A stretch of 13,436 nucleotides of DNA, from contig CAMSEJ010000026.1 of assembly GCA_947057405.1 (NCBI GenBank), positions 1 to 13,436 of the forward strand. Direction: 5' to 3'. The position numbers were made by a program, and so were the translations under genes. Source of the stretch: an uncultured Roseburia sp. Lineage in GTDB: Bacteria > Bacillota > Clostridia > Lachnospirales > Lachnospiraceae. Positions 1-5,935 of this stretch are shown one piece after another. Below the pieces are notes generated by a model that saw only the letters and a list, made by a program, of their open reading frames with translations, did no database searches and was not told where the DNA came from. Within the stretch, counting starts at the first letter, position 1; the number at the start of each line of letters is the position of its first letter.

Positions 1-200
1 TGTTACAATGCGAATGCCGCATCCCCTGTCCTCTGGCTGACTGCGGTTTTGGCAGACCTGTACGATAGGTGGTTTTTGCTTTTCAAATCCGAATGGGTGC
101 GGCTCTTTGCCGCAGCTTTTTGTGTCGACATTATACCGGAATGATTTATAGATATATTGTTTGCTCTAGGAAAGGGCATCTGTGCCAGGAGGGATCAGAA
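1..200. other. leader region upstream of the amylosucrase gene
   Basis: I see no convincing complete gene in these 200 bases. All three plus-strand frames run in from the left edge and close at about 40, 68 and 144, so one may hold the last codons of an upstream gene. The frame that stops at 144 reads as a hydrophobic, Trp-rich peptide, but its proline and leucine codons differ from those of the genes nearby and a probable terminator lies inside it. The frames closing at 40 or 68 would fit better with a gene ending before that terminator. A weak promoter for the next gene (TCGACA at 125-130, TATAGA at 147-152, 16 bp apart) is possible. A perfect TATAAT on the minus strand at 131-136 has no good -35 partner. 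Confidence 0.3.
98..121 (+). terminator. probable rho-independent terminator of an upstream gene
   Basis: TGCGGC (98-103) pairs perfectly with GCCGCA (109-114) around a five-base loop. Two bases later a run of five T follows (117-121). The 6-bp GC-rich stem and T tract fit an intrinsic terminator for a plus-strand gene ending left of the window or just inside it. It separates that gene from the amylosucrase, which then needs its own promoter between about 122 and 185. The stem is short, so confidence is moderate. Confidence 0.4.
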
Positions 201-2099
201 ATGGGTAAAAAGAAGAAAAAGAAAAAAGAAGTAATTAAAGAGGGAATCATTCAGGCTGTGGCAGCGGAGGATACCGGGGAATTTGCAAGGCGTTTTGAAG
301 CATACCACGACGAACTGCGCTGGCTTTATATGGAGCTTTATGATAACGGATCCATGTTTGCGGAGCTGTGCGACAGACTGGGGCAGTTTTACCGGGAAAG
401 AAGCGCTGCGTTAAAGGAGTCGGATCGCAAACGGGAAGCGGATCCGGGGTGGTATAAGCAGAATGATATGCTGGGGATGATGTTATACATTGATAATTTT
501 GCGGGCACTTTAAACGGCGTAAAGGAAAAGCTTTCCTATCTGGAACAGTGCAGGGTTAATTATATTCATTTGATGCCGTTTTTAGAAACACCCAAAGGAC
601 GTTCGGACGGCGGATATGCGGTATCAGATTTCCGGAAGGTGCAGAAAAAGCTCGGTACGATGGAGGATTTGGAAGGTCTGACGGCGGCCTGTCATGAAAA
701 GGGCATCCGTGTCTGCATGGATTTTGTGATGAACCATACGTCGGAGGATCACGAGTGGGCGGTAAAAGCGCGCGAGGGGGACGGGGAATACATGAGCCGT
801 TATTTTTTCTTTGAAAATTCCTATATCCCGTCCTTGTACGAAAATACTGTGCCGCAGGTGTTTCCGACGACTGCGCCGGGTAATTTTACCTGGCTGCCGG
901 AACAGAAGCATTTTGTTATGACATCGTTTTATCCGTATCAGTGGGATTTGAACTATAAAAATCCGCGGGTATTCAATGAAATGATGTACAATTTCCTGTA
1001 TCTGGCAAACCGCGGGATTGACGTCATCCGGATTGACGCGGTTCCGTATATTTGGAAGGAGTTAAATACGCAGTGCCGGAATCTGCCGCAGGTGCATACG
1101 ATTGTGCGCCTGATGCGAATCATCAGTGAAATTGTCTGTCCGGGTATTTTGTTGCTCGGCGAGGTGGTTATGGAACCGGAGAAGGTAACGCCGTATTTCG
1201 GCACCGTGGAAAAACCGGAGTGCCATATGCTTTATAATGTGACGACGATGGCAACAACCTGGCATACGGTTGCGACCAGGGACGTCAGTCTCTTAAAAAA
1301 ACAGCTGGATACGGTATTTAACCTGCCCCGGGAATATCTGTTTTTGAATTATCTGCGCTGCCACGACGATATCGGCTGGGGCTTGGATTACGGGACGCTT
1401 GCCCAAAACGGCATGGAAGAGCGCGCTCATAAAAAGTATCTGAATGATTATTTCCAGGGATATGCGGGGGAGAGCAATAGCCGCGGAGAACTTTACAATG
1501 CGGATCCGATCACCGGGGACGCCCGGTTCTGCGGGACGACGGCTTCTATGTGCGGAATTGAAAAAGCAGGATTTGAGCAGGACGATGCGGCAATGGAACG
1601 GGCAATCCGGCTGGATGTCATGCTCCATGCCTATATGTTTGTACAGTCCGGCATCCCTGTGCTTTACAGCGGAGATGAAATCGGGCAGGTAAACGATTAC
1701 AGCTATAAAGAGGATCCGGATAAAGCAGGAGATTCGAGATATCTCCACCGCGGTGCGCTGGACTGGGATTTGACGGCACGGATTTCGGATAAAAACAGTG
1801 TACAGGGAAGGCTGTTTGACAGGCTGGGACAGCTTGAAGAGATTCGCAGGCGCGAAAAGGTATTTGGATCGGATGCATCGGTGCATACGGCAGAGACCTG
1901 GGACAGATCGGTGCTCTGTGTGGAGCGCTGCTTCGGTAAAGAAAAGCTGGTTGCACTGTTTAATTTCAGCGAAACGGAAAAGACGGCGTGGATTGAAGCA
2001 GAGGACGGCGAGTATCTGGATCTGGTGTCCGGCCAACCGATGCGGGCGAAGGATGTGAAGGTGCCGGGATATGGGTTTTATTATCTGAAGAAACGTTAA
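201..2099 (+). CDS. amylosucrase (GH13 family, sucrose glucosyltransferase)
   Basis: Predicted amylosucrase, which transfers the glucosyl unit of sucrose onto an alpha-1,4-glucan and releases fructose. The 632-residue length matches the Neisseria polysaccharea enzyme (about 636). Residues that line its -1 sucrose site are all seen here: Asp136 in SDGGYAVS, His179 in NHTS, Arg277 and nucleophile Asp279 in RIDAV, acid/base Glu321 in LGEV, His388-Asp389 in RCHDDIGW, and Arg513 in GDSRY. Asp136 and Arg513 correspond to the salt bridge that closes the amylosucrase pocket. An N-terminal helical segment (about 15-85) precedes the barrel. There is no signal peptide, so it should be cytosolic. The ATG at 201 was chosen because AGGAGGG lies 7 bases upstream; an in-frame ATG at 69 has no such site and would add an implausible 44 residues. 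The N-terminus is odd, with seven consecutive lysines at residues 3-9. A sucrose hydrolase of the same subfamily is the main alternative. Confidence 0.88.
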   Translation: MGKKKKKKKEVIKEGIIQAVAAEDTGEFARRFEAYHDELRWLYMELYDNGSMFAELCDRLGQFYRERSAALKESDRKREADPGWYKQNDMLGMMLYIDNFAGTLNGVKEKLSYLEQCRVNYIHLMPFLETPKGRSDGGYAVSDFRKVQKKLGTMEDLEGLTAACHEKGIRVCMDFVMNHTSEDHEWAVKAREGDGEYMSRYFFFENSYIPSLYENTVPQVFPTTAPGNFTWLPEQKHFVMTSFYPYQWDLNYKNPRVFNEMMYNFLYLANRGIDVIRIDAVPYIWKELNTQCRNLPQVHTIVRLMRIISEIVCPGILLLGEVVMEPEKVTPYFGTVEKPECHMLYNVTTMATTWHTVATRDVSLLKKQLDTVFNLPREYLFLNYLRCHDDIGWGLDYGTLAQNGMEERAHKKYLNDYFQGYAGESNSRGELYNADPITGDARFCGTTASMCGIEKAGFEQDDAAMERAIRLDVMLHAYMFVQSGIPVLYSGDEIGQVNDYSYKEDPDKAGDSRYLHRGALDWDLTARISDKNSVQGRLFDRLGQLEEIRRREKVFGSDASVHTAETWDRSVLCVERCFGKEKLVALFNFSETEKTAWIEAEDGEYLDLVSGQPMRAKDVKVPGYGFYYLKKR

Positions 2100-2130
2100 G
2101 GAGACGGATCGGGCTTTTGCAGGCCGAACT

Positions 2131-2157
2131 GTTACATATTATTACATATTTATTACA
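2131..2157 (-). promoter_or_regulatory. WalR-type operator (triple TGTWAH repeat)
   Basis: Read on the minus strand this is TGTAAT-N5-TGTAAT-N4-TGTAAC. The first pair fits the published WalR/YycF consensus TGTWAH-N5-TGTWAH exactly, and a third half-site follows one base closer. On the plus strand the half-sites are RTTACA at 2131, 2141 and 2152, so they lie on one face of the helix. The box ends 7 bp before the -35 hexamer of a cell-wall hydrolase gene, where an activator would sit. Known WalR targets include NlpC/P60 hydrolases with SH3 domains. That a WalRK system exists in this organism is inferred. Confidence 0.6.
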
Positions 2158-2164
2158 TTTTAGG

Positions 2165-2193
2165 TTGACAATATGAAGTACACTTGCTATACT
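2165..2193 (+). promoter_or_regulatory. sigma-A promoter of the NlpC/P60 gene
   Basis: The -35 is a perfect TTGACA (2165-2170). It is followed by a 17-bp spacer and TATACT (2188-2193), with TG one base upstream (2185-2186) making an extended -10. Transcription should start near 2200, giving a leader of about 53 nt before the ATG at 2254. This is the best promoter in the window. Confidence 0.82.
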
Positions 2194-2253
2194 TTTTACA
2201 GGAAATTATTTACTGTATTTACTGGAGAGAAGATAGAATCTTAGGAGGAATTT

Positions 2254-3348
2254 ATGAAATCCAAGAAGAAGAGATGGATTAGTTTTATTACGGTTGGAGC
2301 ATGCACTGCAGCGATGTCGTTGCCGGTATTTGCAGCAACGGCAGGGGTAACCGCGGGCGTATCGGAGCAGGCTGCAGAAAAAGTGCATGAGAGGGAATCC
2401 AGTGCAAATGCAGGTGTCATTTCGGCTCTGGGAGCATGTATTGATTTATCTATGGCAAAAGCAACGATTTCTACAGGGGAAAAAACGATGACTGCAGCAG
2501 GGATGCAGGATGAAACGTGCGGATATACAAATCTTGGGATTGCCCAGGTTGAGAGCAATTTAAATGTCAGAGAACAGGCCAGCGAGGAAGCGGAACTGGT
2601 CGGAAAGCTGCCGCGGGATGCCGGATGTGAGATTCTCGGCACGGAAGGCGAATGGTCTCAGATACAGTCCGGGGAAGTAACCGGTTATGTCAAATCGGAA
2701 TTTTTAATGACCGGAAAAGAAGCAGAGGATTATGCGCCGGGTGTCAGCTCTACCATTGCAACTTGTACGACACAGACACTGCGTGTCAGGGAACAGCCGA
2801 ATACGGAGTGTGAGATACTGGCTTTGATGCCGGAAGGAGAAGAGGTCGAGGTTATTGAGGACCAGGGAGACTGGTTAAAGGTCAGCGTGGACAGTGAGGA
2901 AGGCTACGTCAGTGCAGACTATGTGAATGTGTCGAATGAGCTGACGAAGGCGATGACGATGACAGAGGTGCGCTATGGACAGGGCGTATCGGATGTAAAG
3001 GTGGATTTGGTGGCTTATGCATGTCAGTTTGTCGGGAATCCGTATGTATGGGGCGGTACAAGCCTGACCCATGGTGCCGACTGTTCCGGGTTCACGTTGT
3101 CAATCTTTGCAAAATATGGGATTTATTTACCGCATTCGTCTGCCGCGCAGGCAAACTGCGGCAGGAGGATCAGCGCAAGTGAAGCGCAGCCGGGAGATCT
3201 GTTCTTTTACGGCGGCGGCAGGATCAGCCATGTCGCGATTTATATCGGCAATGGCCAGATTGTGCATGCAAGCTCGGCAAGGACCGGGATTAAGATTTCA
3301 AACGCTTACTACCGCAGCCCGGTTTGTGTTGTGCGCTTGTTAGACTAA
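2254..3348 (+). CDS. secreted SH3-SH3-NlpC/P60 peptidoglycan endopeptidase
   Basis: Predicted secreted cell-wall hydrolase of 364 residues that cuts peptide stems in peptidoglycan (D-gamma-Glu to diamino acid bonds are the usual target). A lysine-rich start and hydrophobic stretch end in VFA at residues 25-27, a good signal peptidase I site. Two bacterial SH3 domains follow (about 95-153 and 165-227), each with the N-[VL]-R type start (NLNVREQ, TLRVREQ) and a GYV strand; these bind the wall. The C-terminal NlpC/P60 domain (about 248-364) has Cys277 in ADCSGF, His326 in SHVAIY and His338 in VHASS, the expected catalytic triad. AGGAGG lies 5 bases before the ATG. It has its own promoter, a WalR-like box and a terminator, so it is probably monocistronic and tied to wall growth. 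Residues 36-90 form a linker of no recognised fold. Confidence 0.93.
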   Translation: MKSKKKRWISFITVGACTAAMSLPVFAATAGVTAGVSEQAAEKVHERESSANAGVISALGACIDLSMAKATISTGEKTMTAAGMQDETCGYTNLGIAQVESNLNVREQASEEAELVGKLPRDAGCEILGTEGEWSQIQSGEVTGYVKSEFLMTGKEAEDYAPGVSSTIATCTTQTLRVREQPNTECEILALMPEGEEVEVIEDQGDWLKVSVDSEEGYVSADYVNVSNELTKAMTMTEVRYGQGVSDVKVDLVAYACQFVGNPYVWGGTSLTHGADCSGFTLSIFAKYGIYLPHSSAAQANCGRRISASEAQPGDLFFYGGGRISHVAIYIGNGQIVHASSARTGIKISNAYYRSPVCVVRLLD

Positions 3349-3394
3349 CCGTCTGAAATACGAATCAGAAGTGAAAATAAGAGAGTTATGCTTT

Positions 3395-3427
3395 GGCACT
3401 GTGAGAGTTGTTCTTGCAGTGCCTTTC
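3395..3427 (+). terminator. rho-independent terminator after the NlpC/P60 gene
   Basis: GGCACTG (3395-3401) pairs perfectly with CAGTGCC (3417-3423) around a 15-base loop and is followed by TTTCTTAT. It lies 47 bases after the hydrolase stop codon. The loop is longer than usual. It also marks the last sequence that clearly belongs to the hydrolase unit before the recombinase island. Confidence 0.62.
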
Positions 3428-3450
3428 TTATATTGAAAAATATGCAATTG

Positions 3451-3481
3451 TTGAATAAGCCCGCAGTCTGAAGAATAAAAT
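3451..3481 (+). promoter_or_regulatory. weak candidate promoter for the micro-ORF and recombinase
   Basis: TTGAAT (3451-3456) and TAAAAT (3476-3481) are each close to consensus, but the 19-bp spacer is longer than ideal. If real, transcription would begin near 3488. That lies after the in-frame ATG at 3480 and so favours the TTG at 3513 as the start of the small ORF. Nothing better was seen between the terminator and the recombinase. Confidence 0.27.
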
Positions 3482-3512
3482 GAAAGAAAGATCCGGACAA
3501 AGAGGTTCCGAT

Positions 3513-3644
3513 TTGAACGAACGTACAAAAAAAATCAAAGTAAAAGTGGTTTACGGAGATAAAAAATTAGTGGATTGTATGAAAAATGTAATCAGAAAGC
3601 GTACAAATGATGTATCATCAATACGATTGGAGCGAACGATATGA
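3513..3644 (+). CDS. small basic protein overlapping the recombinase start
   Basis: Forty-three codons from a TTG start, ending in TGA at 3642-3644 and overlapping the recombinase ATG at 3641 as ATGA, an arrangement that usually couples translation. AGAGG (3501-3505) lies 7 bases before the TTG. An in-frame ATG at 3480 would add 11 residues but has a poor ribosome site. The peptide is strongly basic, with an alternating stretch KIKVKVVYGDKKL followed by a likely helix ending in VIRKR, which suggests a small strand-turn-helix fold. From memory, short proteins of this pattern occur next to serine recombinases of clostridial mobile elements; I cannot name a family. It could assist the recombinase, for example as a directionality or expression factor, or be only a leader peptide. 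Existence is supported by the overlap and ribosome site, not by homology I can prove. Confidence 0.45.
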   Translation: MNERTKKIKVKVVYGDKKLVDCMKNVIRKRTNDVSSIRLERTI

Positions 3645-5224
3645 AAGGAAATCGTGCTGTATTATATCTCAGATTGAGCAAAGAAGATGCCGATAAGCTC
3701 AGCGCAGGAGATGACAGCGCAAGCATAAAAAATCAGAGGCTGCTGTTAACGGATTATGCTCTGGCACATCATTTTAAAATTGTAAAAGTCTATTCTGATG
3801 ACGACGAAAGCGGTTTATATGATAACAGGCCGGAGTTTGAAAAAATGATGACGGAAGCTAAGCTGGATGAATTTGATATTATCATTGCAAAAACCCAATC
3901 CCGTTTTTCCAGAAATATGGAGCATATTGAAAAATACCTCCATCACGATTTGCCCAATTTAGGCATCCGTTTTATCGGCGTAGTGGACGGAGTGGATACA
4001 AATAATGAAGATAATAAGAAAAGCAGGCAAATCAACGGGCTTGTGAATGAGTGGTATTGCGAGGATTTATCAAAAAACATTCGCAGTTCATTTCAGGCAA
4101 AAATGAGGGACGGCCAGTTTTTGGGTTCTTCGTGTCCCTATGGTTACAGAAAAGATCCCCAAAATCACAATCATTTAGTGGTAGATGAATATGCTGCAAA
4201 GGTGGTCCAAAGAATTTACAAATTATATTTGGCGGGGAACGGAAAAGCAAAGATAGGTTCGATTCTGTCTTCCGAGGGGATTTTAATCCCGACCCTCTAT
4301 AAACAAAACGTTCTGGGCGAACCGTATCACAATTCCAGGGCATTGGAAACGACAAAAACGTGGTCCTATCAGACAATCCATACGATATTAAATAACGAAA
4401 CCTATACAGGCCATTTAATCCAGAATAAGGTCAACACATTATCGTATAAAGATAAGAAAAAGGTACGGCTTCCAAAAGAAAAGTGGATCATGGTAAAAAA
4501 TACCCATGCTCCGATTATTGAGCCGGAGCTGTTTGAAATGGTGCAGAAATTACAGAAAACACGAACCCGCTCCGTAAGCTCCACAGAAGAAAACGGGATT
4601 TTTTCAGGGCTTCTTTTTTGCGAAGACTGTAAACATGCTATGGCAAGGAAATATGCGAGGCATGGCAGCAGAGGATTTACCGGCTATATCTGTAAAACCT
4701 ATAAGACGCAGGGAAAACGGTTCTGCATCAGCCACAGCATAGAGAAAGACGCTCTGGAAGAGGCCGTGTTGTTGTCTGTAAAAAGTGAAGCGAAAAAGAT
4801 TTTAAAAGCAGAAGATCTGGACGAACTGCAGAACATAAAGGCATACAGCGAAAGCAGGGAATTTTATGCTCTGCAGTCGGAGCAGATCCGAAAACGCGTG
4901 GATAAGATGAAAAAATACAGACGAAAAACATACGAAAGCTACATGGAAGATTTGATTTCCGTAAAAGAATATAAACAATATGTTTCTGAATTTGAAAACG
5001 AAATCCGGGAACTGCAGGATTTGCAGAGCCGGATAGACGGTCAAACCGATTTGCGGCAGGAATTAAATACCCGGTATGACAAATGGGTGGGAGCATTTAA
5101 GGATTACATAAATATCACGGAGCTGACAAGGGATGTGGTATTGGAATTGATTGATAAAATAGAGGTGGCCGGTGACGGTTCCATTACAATTTATTACAAA
5201 TTTCAAAATCCATACGGCGTATAA
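3641..5224 (+). CDS. large serine recombinase (integrase of a mobile element)
   Basis: Site-specific DNA recombinase of 527 residues that integrates or excises an element through a covalent serine-DNA link. The N-terminal resolvase domain (about 5-150) has YLRLS with catalytic Ser13 and Arg11, the SIKNQ helix at 28-32, and SRFSRN with Arg88 and Arg91. A recombinase domain follows (about 160-310). Next comes a zinc ribbon with Cys327, Cys330, Cys351 and Cys362, then a charged region with coiled-coil character (about 400-465), the part that controls integration versus excision in this family. The start has TTGGAG 8 bases upstream and overlaps the small ORF before it. The gene is visibly richer in A+T, with more AAA, TTA and TAT codons than fhs or ftsK, which fits transfer. 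Its stop lies about 16 bp from the point where a carboxypeptidase gene loses homology, the usual place for an integrase next to an attachment site. All active-site residues are intact. Confidence 0.95.
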   Translation: MKGNRAVLYLRLSKEDADKLSAGDDSASIKNQRLLLTDYALAHHFKIVKVYSDDDESGLYDNRPEFEKMMTEAKLDEFDIIIAKTQSRFSRNMEHIEKYLHHDLPNLGIRFIGVVDGVDTNNEDNKKSRQINGLVNEWYCEDLSKNIRSSFQAKMRDGQFLGSSCPYGYRKDPQNHNHLVVDEYAAKVVQRIYKLYLAGNGKAKIGSILSSEGILIPTLYKQNVLGEPYHNSRALETTKTWSYQTIHTILNNETYTGHLIQNKVNTLSYKDKKKVRLPKEKWIMVKNTHAPIIEPELFEMVQKLQKTRTRSVSSTEENGIFSGLLFCEDCKHAMARKYARHGSRGFTGYICKTYKTQGKRFCISHSIEKDALEEAVLLSVKSEAKKILKAEDLDELQNIKAYSESREFYALQSEQIRKRVDKMKKYRRKTYESYMEDLISVKEYKQYVSEFENEIRELQDLQSRIDGQTDLRQELNTRYDKWVGAFKDYINITELTRDVVLELIDKIEVAGDGSITIYYKFQNPYGV

Positions 5225-5757
5225 TGTCTACTATATACAAATGCCACACAGGCGTCATTTGCACTTGCAATGCTGATGCATTTAATCAGTGTTTCCACCG
5301 TCTGCGTTTCCCCGGTTTCCAGAAATACCTGTGATCCGCCCATACCGGAAGCGTGTTCGGATACGGTTACGGTATCGTCCAGATGAATCTGCCCTTTTTT
5401 GATTGCTTCAAAAATCAAAATCAGCGTCATAATCTTGGTAATGCTCGCCGGATGCCGGATTGCGTGCGGATCTTTTTCAAATACAACGGCTCCGGTGGAC
5501 ATTTCCATCAAAACGGCGCTTGGAGCGGTAACAGAGGAGGACAGCGCCTGATCCGGCGTTTCGGAGGAAGGAGCCGGGCCGTTTTCTTCGCCGGCAGTCC
5601 GTTCTTCGGTGGGCAGGACGGCAGAGGCTGCACGCGCGTGCCGGCTTTGTGTGCCGGCAGGCAGAAGATGGCTGCCCATAGGATGTGTATAAGGGGTAAA
5701 AACGGCTCCCAGAAGCAGATGGAAGCTTAAGAAAAGGGATAGGAAGGGTTGCATCAT
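5203..5757 (-). pseudogene. D-Ala-D-Ala carboxypeptidase (DacF/penicillin-binding protein 5 type), 3' half missing
   Basis: The intact enzyme would be exported and remove the terminal D-Ala of peptidoglycan pentapeptides. Seen here: a hydrophobic signal segment (residues about 3-22), an Ala/Ser/Glu/Pro-rich linker (about 36-78), the start of the transpeptidase-like fold (APSAVLMEMSTGAVVFEKD), the SxxK motif SITK with nucleophile Ser105, and the SxN motif at Ser165-Ala-Asn167. The frame then breaks after Ala172, and 12 unrelated residues lead to a stop lying inside the recombinase gene (22-bp convergent overlap). The KTG motif and the C-terminal domain are absent; about 172 of some 400 expected residues remain. 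GGAGG precedes two adjacent ATG codons (5757 and 5754); the second has the better spacing. The promoter-side half looks undamaged, so the gene may have been intact until the insertion. As it stands it should be inactive unless excision rejoins it to the missing half. Confidence 0.85.
5225..5244. other. probable element end / attachment-site junction
   Basis: Read on the minus strand, the carboxypeptidase frame keeps its family pattern through Ala172 (codon 5242-5244) and then changes to the unrelated tail FVYSRHYTPYGF. The break therefore falls near 5240, a few bases past the recombinase stop at 5224. Large serine integrases typically cross over at a short 2-3 bp core, so no long direct repeat is expected. 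The exact core cannot be set from one end. The 8-mer TACAAATG here (5236-5243) recurs at 3602-3609, but inside the small ORF, and I regard that as probably chance. Confidence 0.45.
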
Positions 5758-5866
5758 AAAACCTCCGTATGGTTTTTCAATTCTCTGTTATATTCTAATC
5801 GTTCCTTTAAAATATTATGACCGAAACTTGCATTGCGGACGATCGCGTCTTTTTTCTACTTCCTTA

Positions 5867-5895
5867 ATGACATTTGTCCTAAAATATGGTAAACT
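5867..5895 (+). promoter_or_regulatory. promoter of the uppP gene string
   Basis: ATGACA (5867-5872, one mismatch to TTGACA), a 17-bp spacer and TAAACT (5890-5895) with TG at 5887-5888 giving an extended -10. Transcription should start near 5902, leaving about 34 nt before uppP. I see no terminator from here to the window end, so this promoter could serve all six plus-strand genes that follow. Confidence 0.6.
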
Positions 5896-5935
5896 GTGAG
5901 AAAATATAGATAAGGAACCATCGAGGAGGGCACAT

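Noticed and set aside
1..144. Open plus-strand frame running in from the left edge to a stop at 142-144
   Set aside because: A hydrophobic 47-codon tail with codons unlike the neighbouring genes, no recognisable family, and a probable terminator hairpin inside it. Kept only as a note in the leader entry.
201..240. A-rich lysine codons at the amylosucrase start as a slippery frameshift site
   Set aside because: The run AAAAAAG is not in the A-AAA-AAG phase needed for the classical -1 slip, and the gene continues intact in one frame.
2106..2128. Small hairpin after the amylosucrase stop (CGGGC/GGCCG type) as its terminator
   Set aside because: The pairing is short and imperfect and no T run follows on the plus strand.
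3602..5243. Direct repeat TACAAATG at 3602-3609 and 5236-5243 as the two attachment-site cores of a small element
   Set aside because: The left copy lies inside the micro-ORF, no carboxypeptidase sequence flanks it, and an 8-base match over this distance is easily accidental.
5838..5855. GACG-ATCG-CGTC followed by six T, a possible terminator between the carboxypeptidase and uppP
   Set aside because: The stem is only four base pairs, too weak to call. It might slightly insulate uppP from read-through but that is speculative.
5758..5866. Sporulation sigma-factor promoter for the carboxypeptidase gene (CATAATA on the minus strand near 5815)
   Set aside because: CATAATA resembles a sigma-G -10 element, but no matching -35 was found at the right distance, and the sequence is A+T-rich enough for chance matches.
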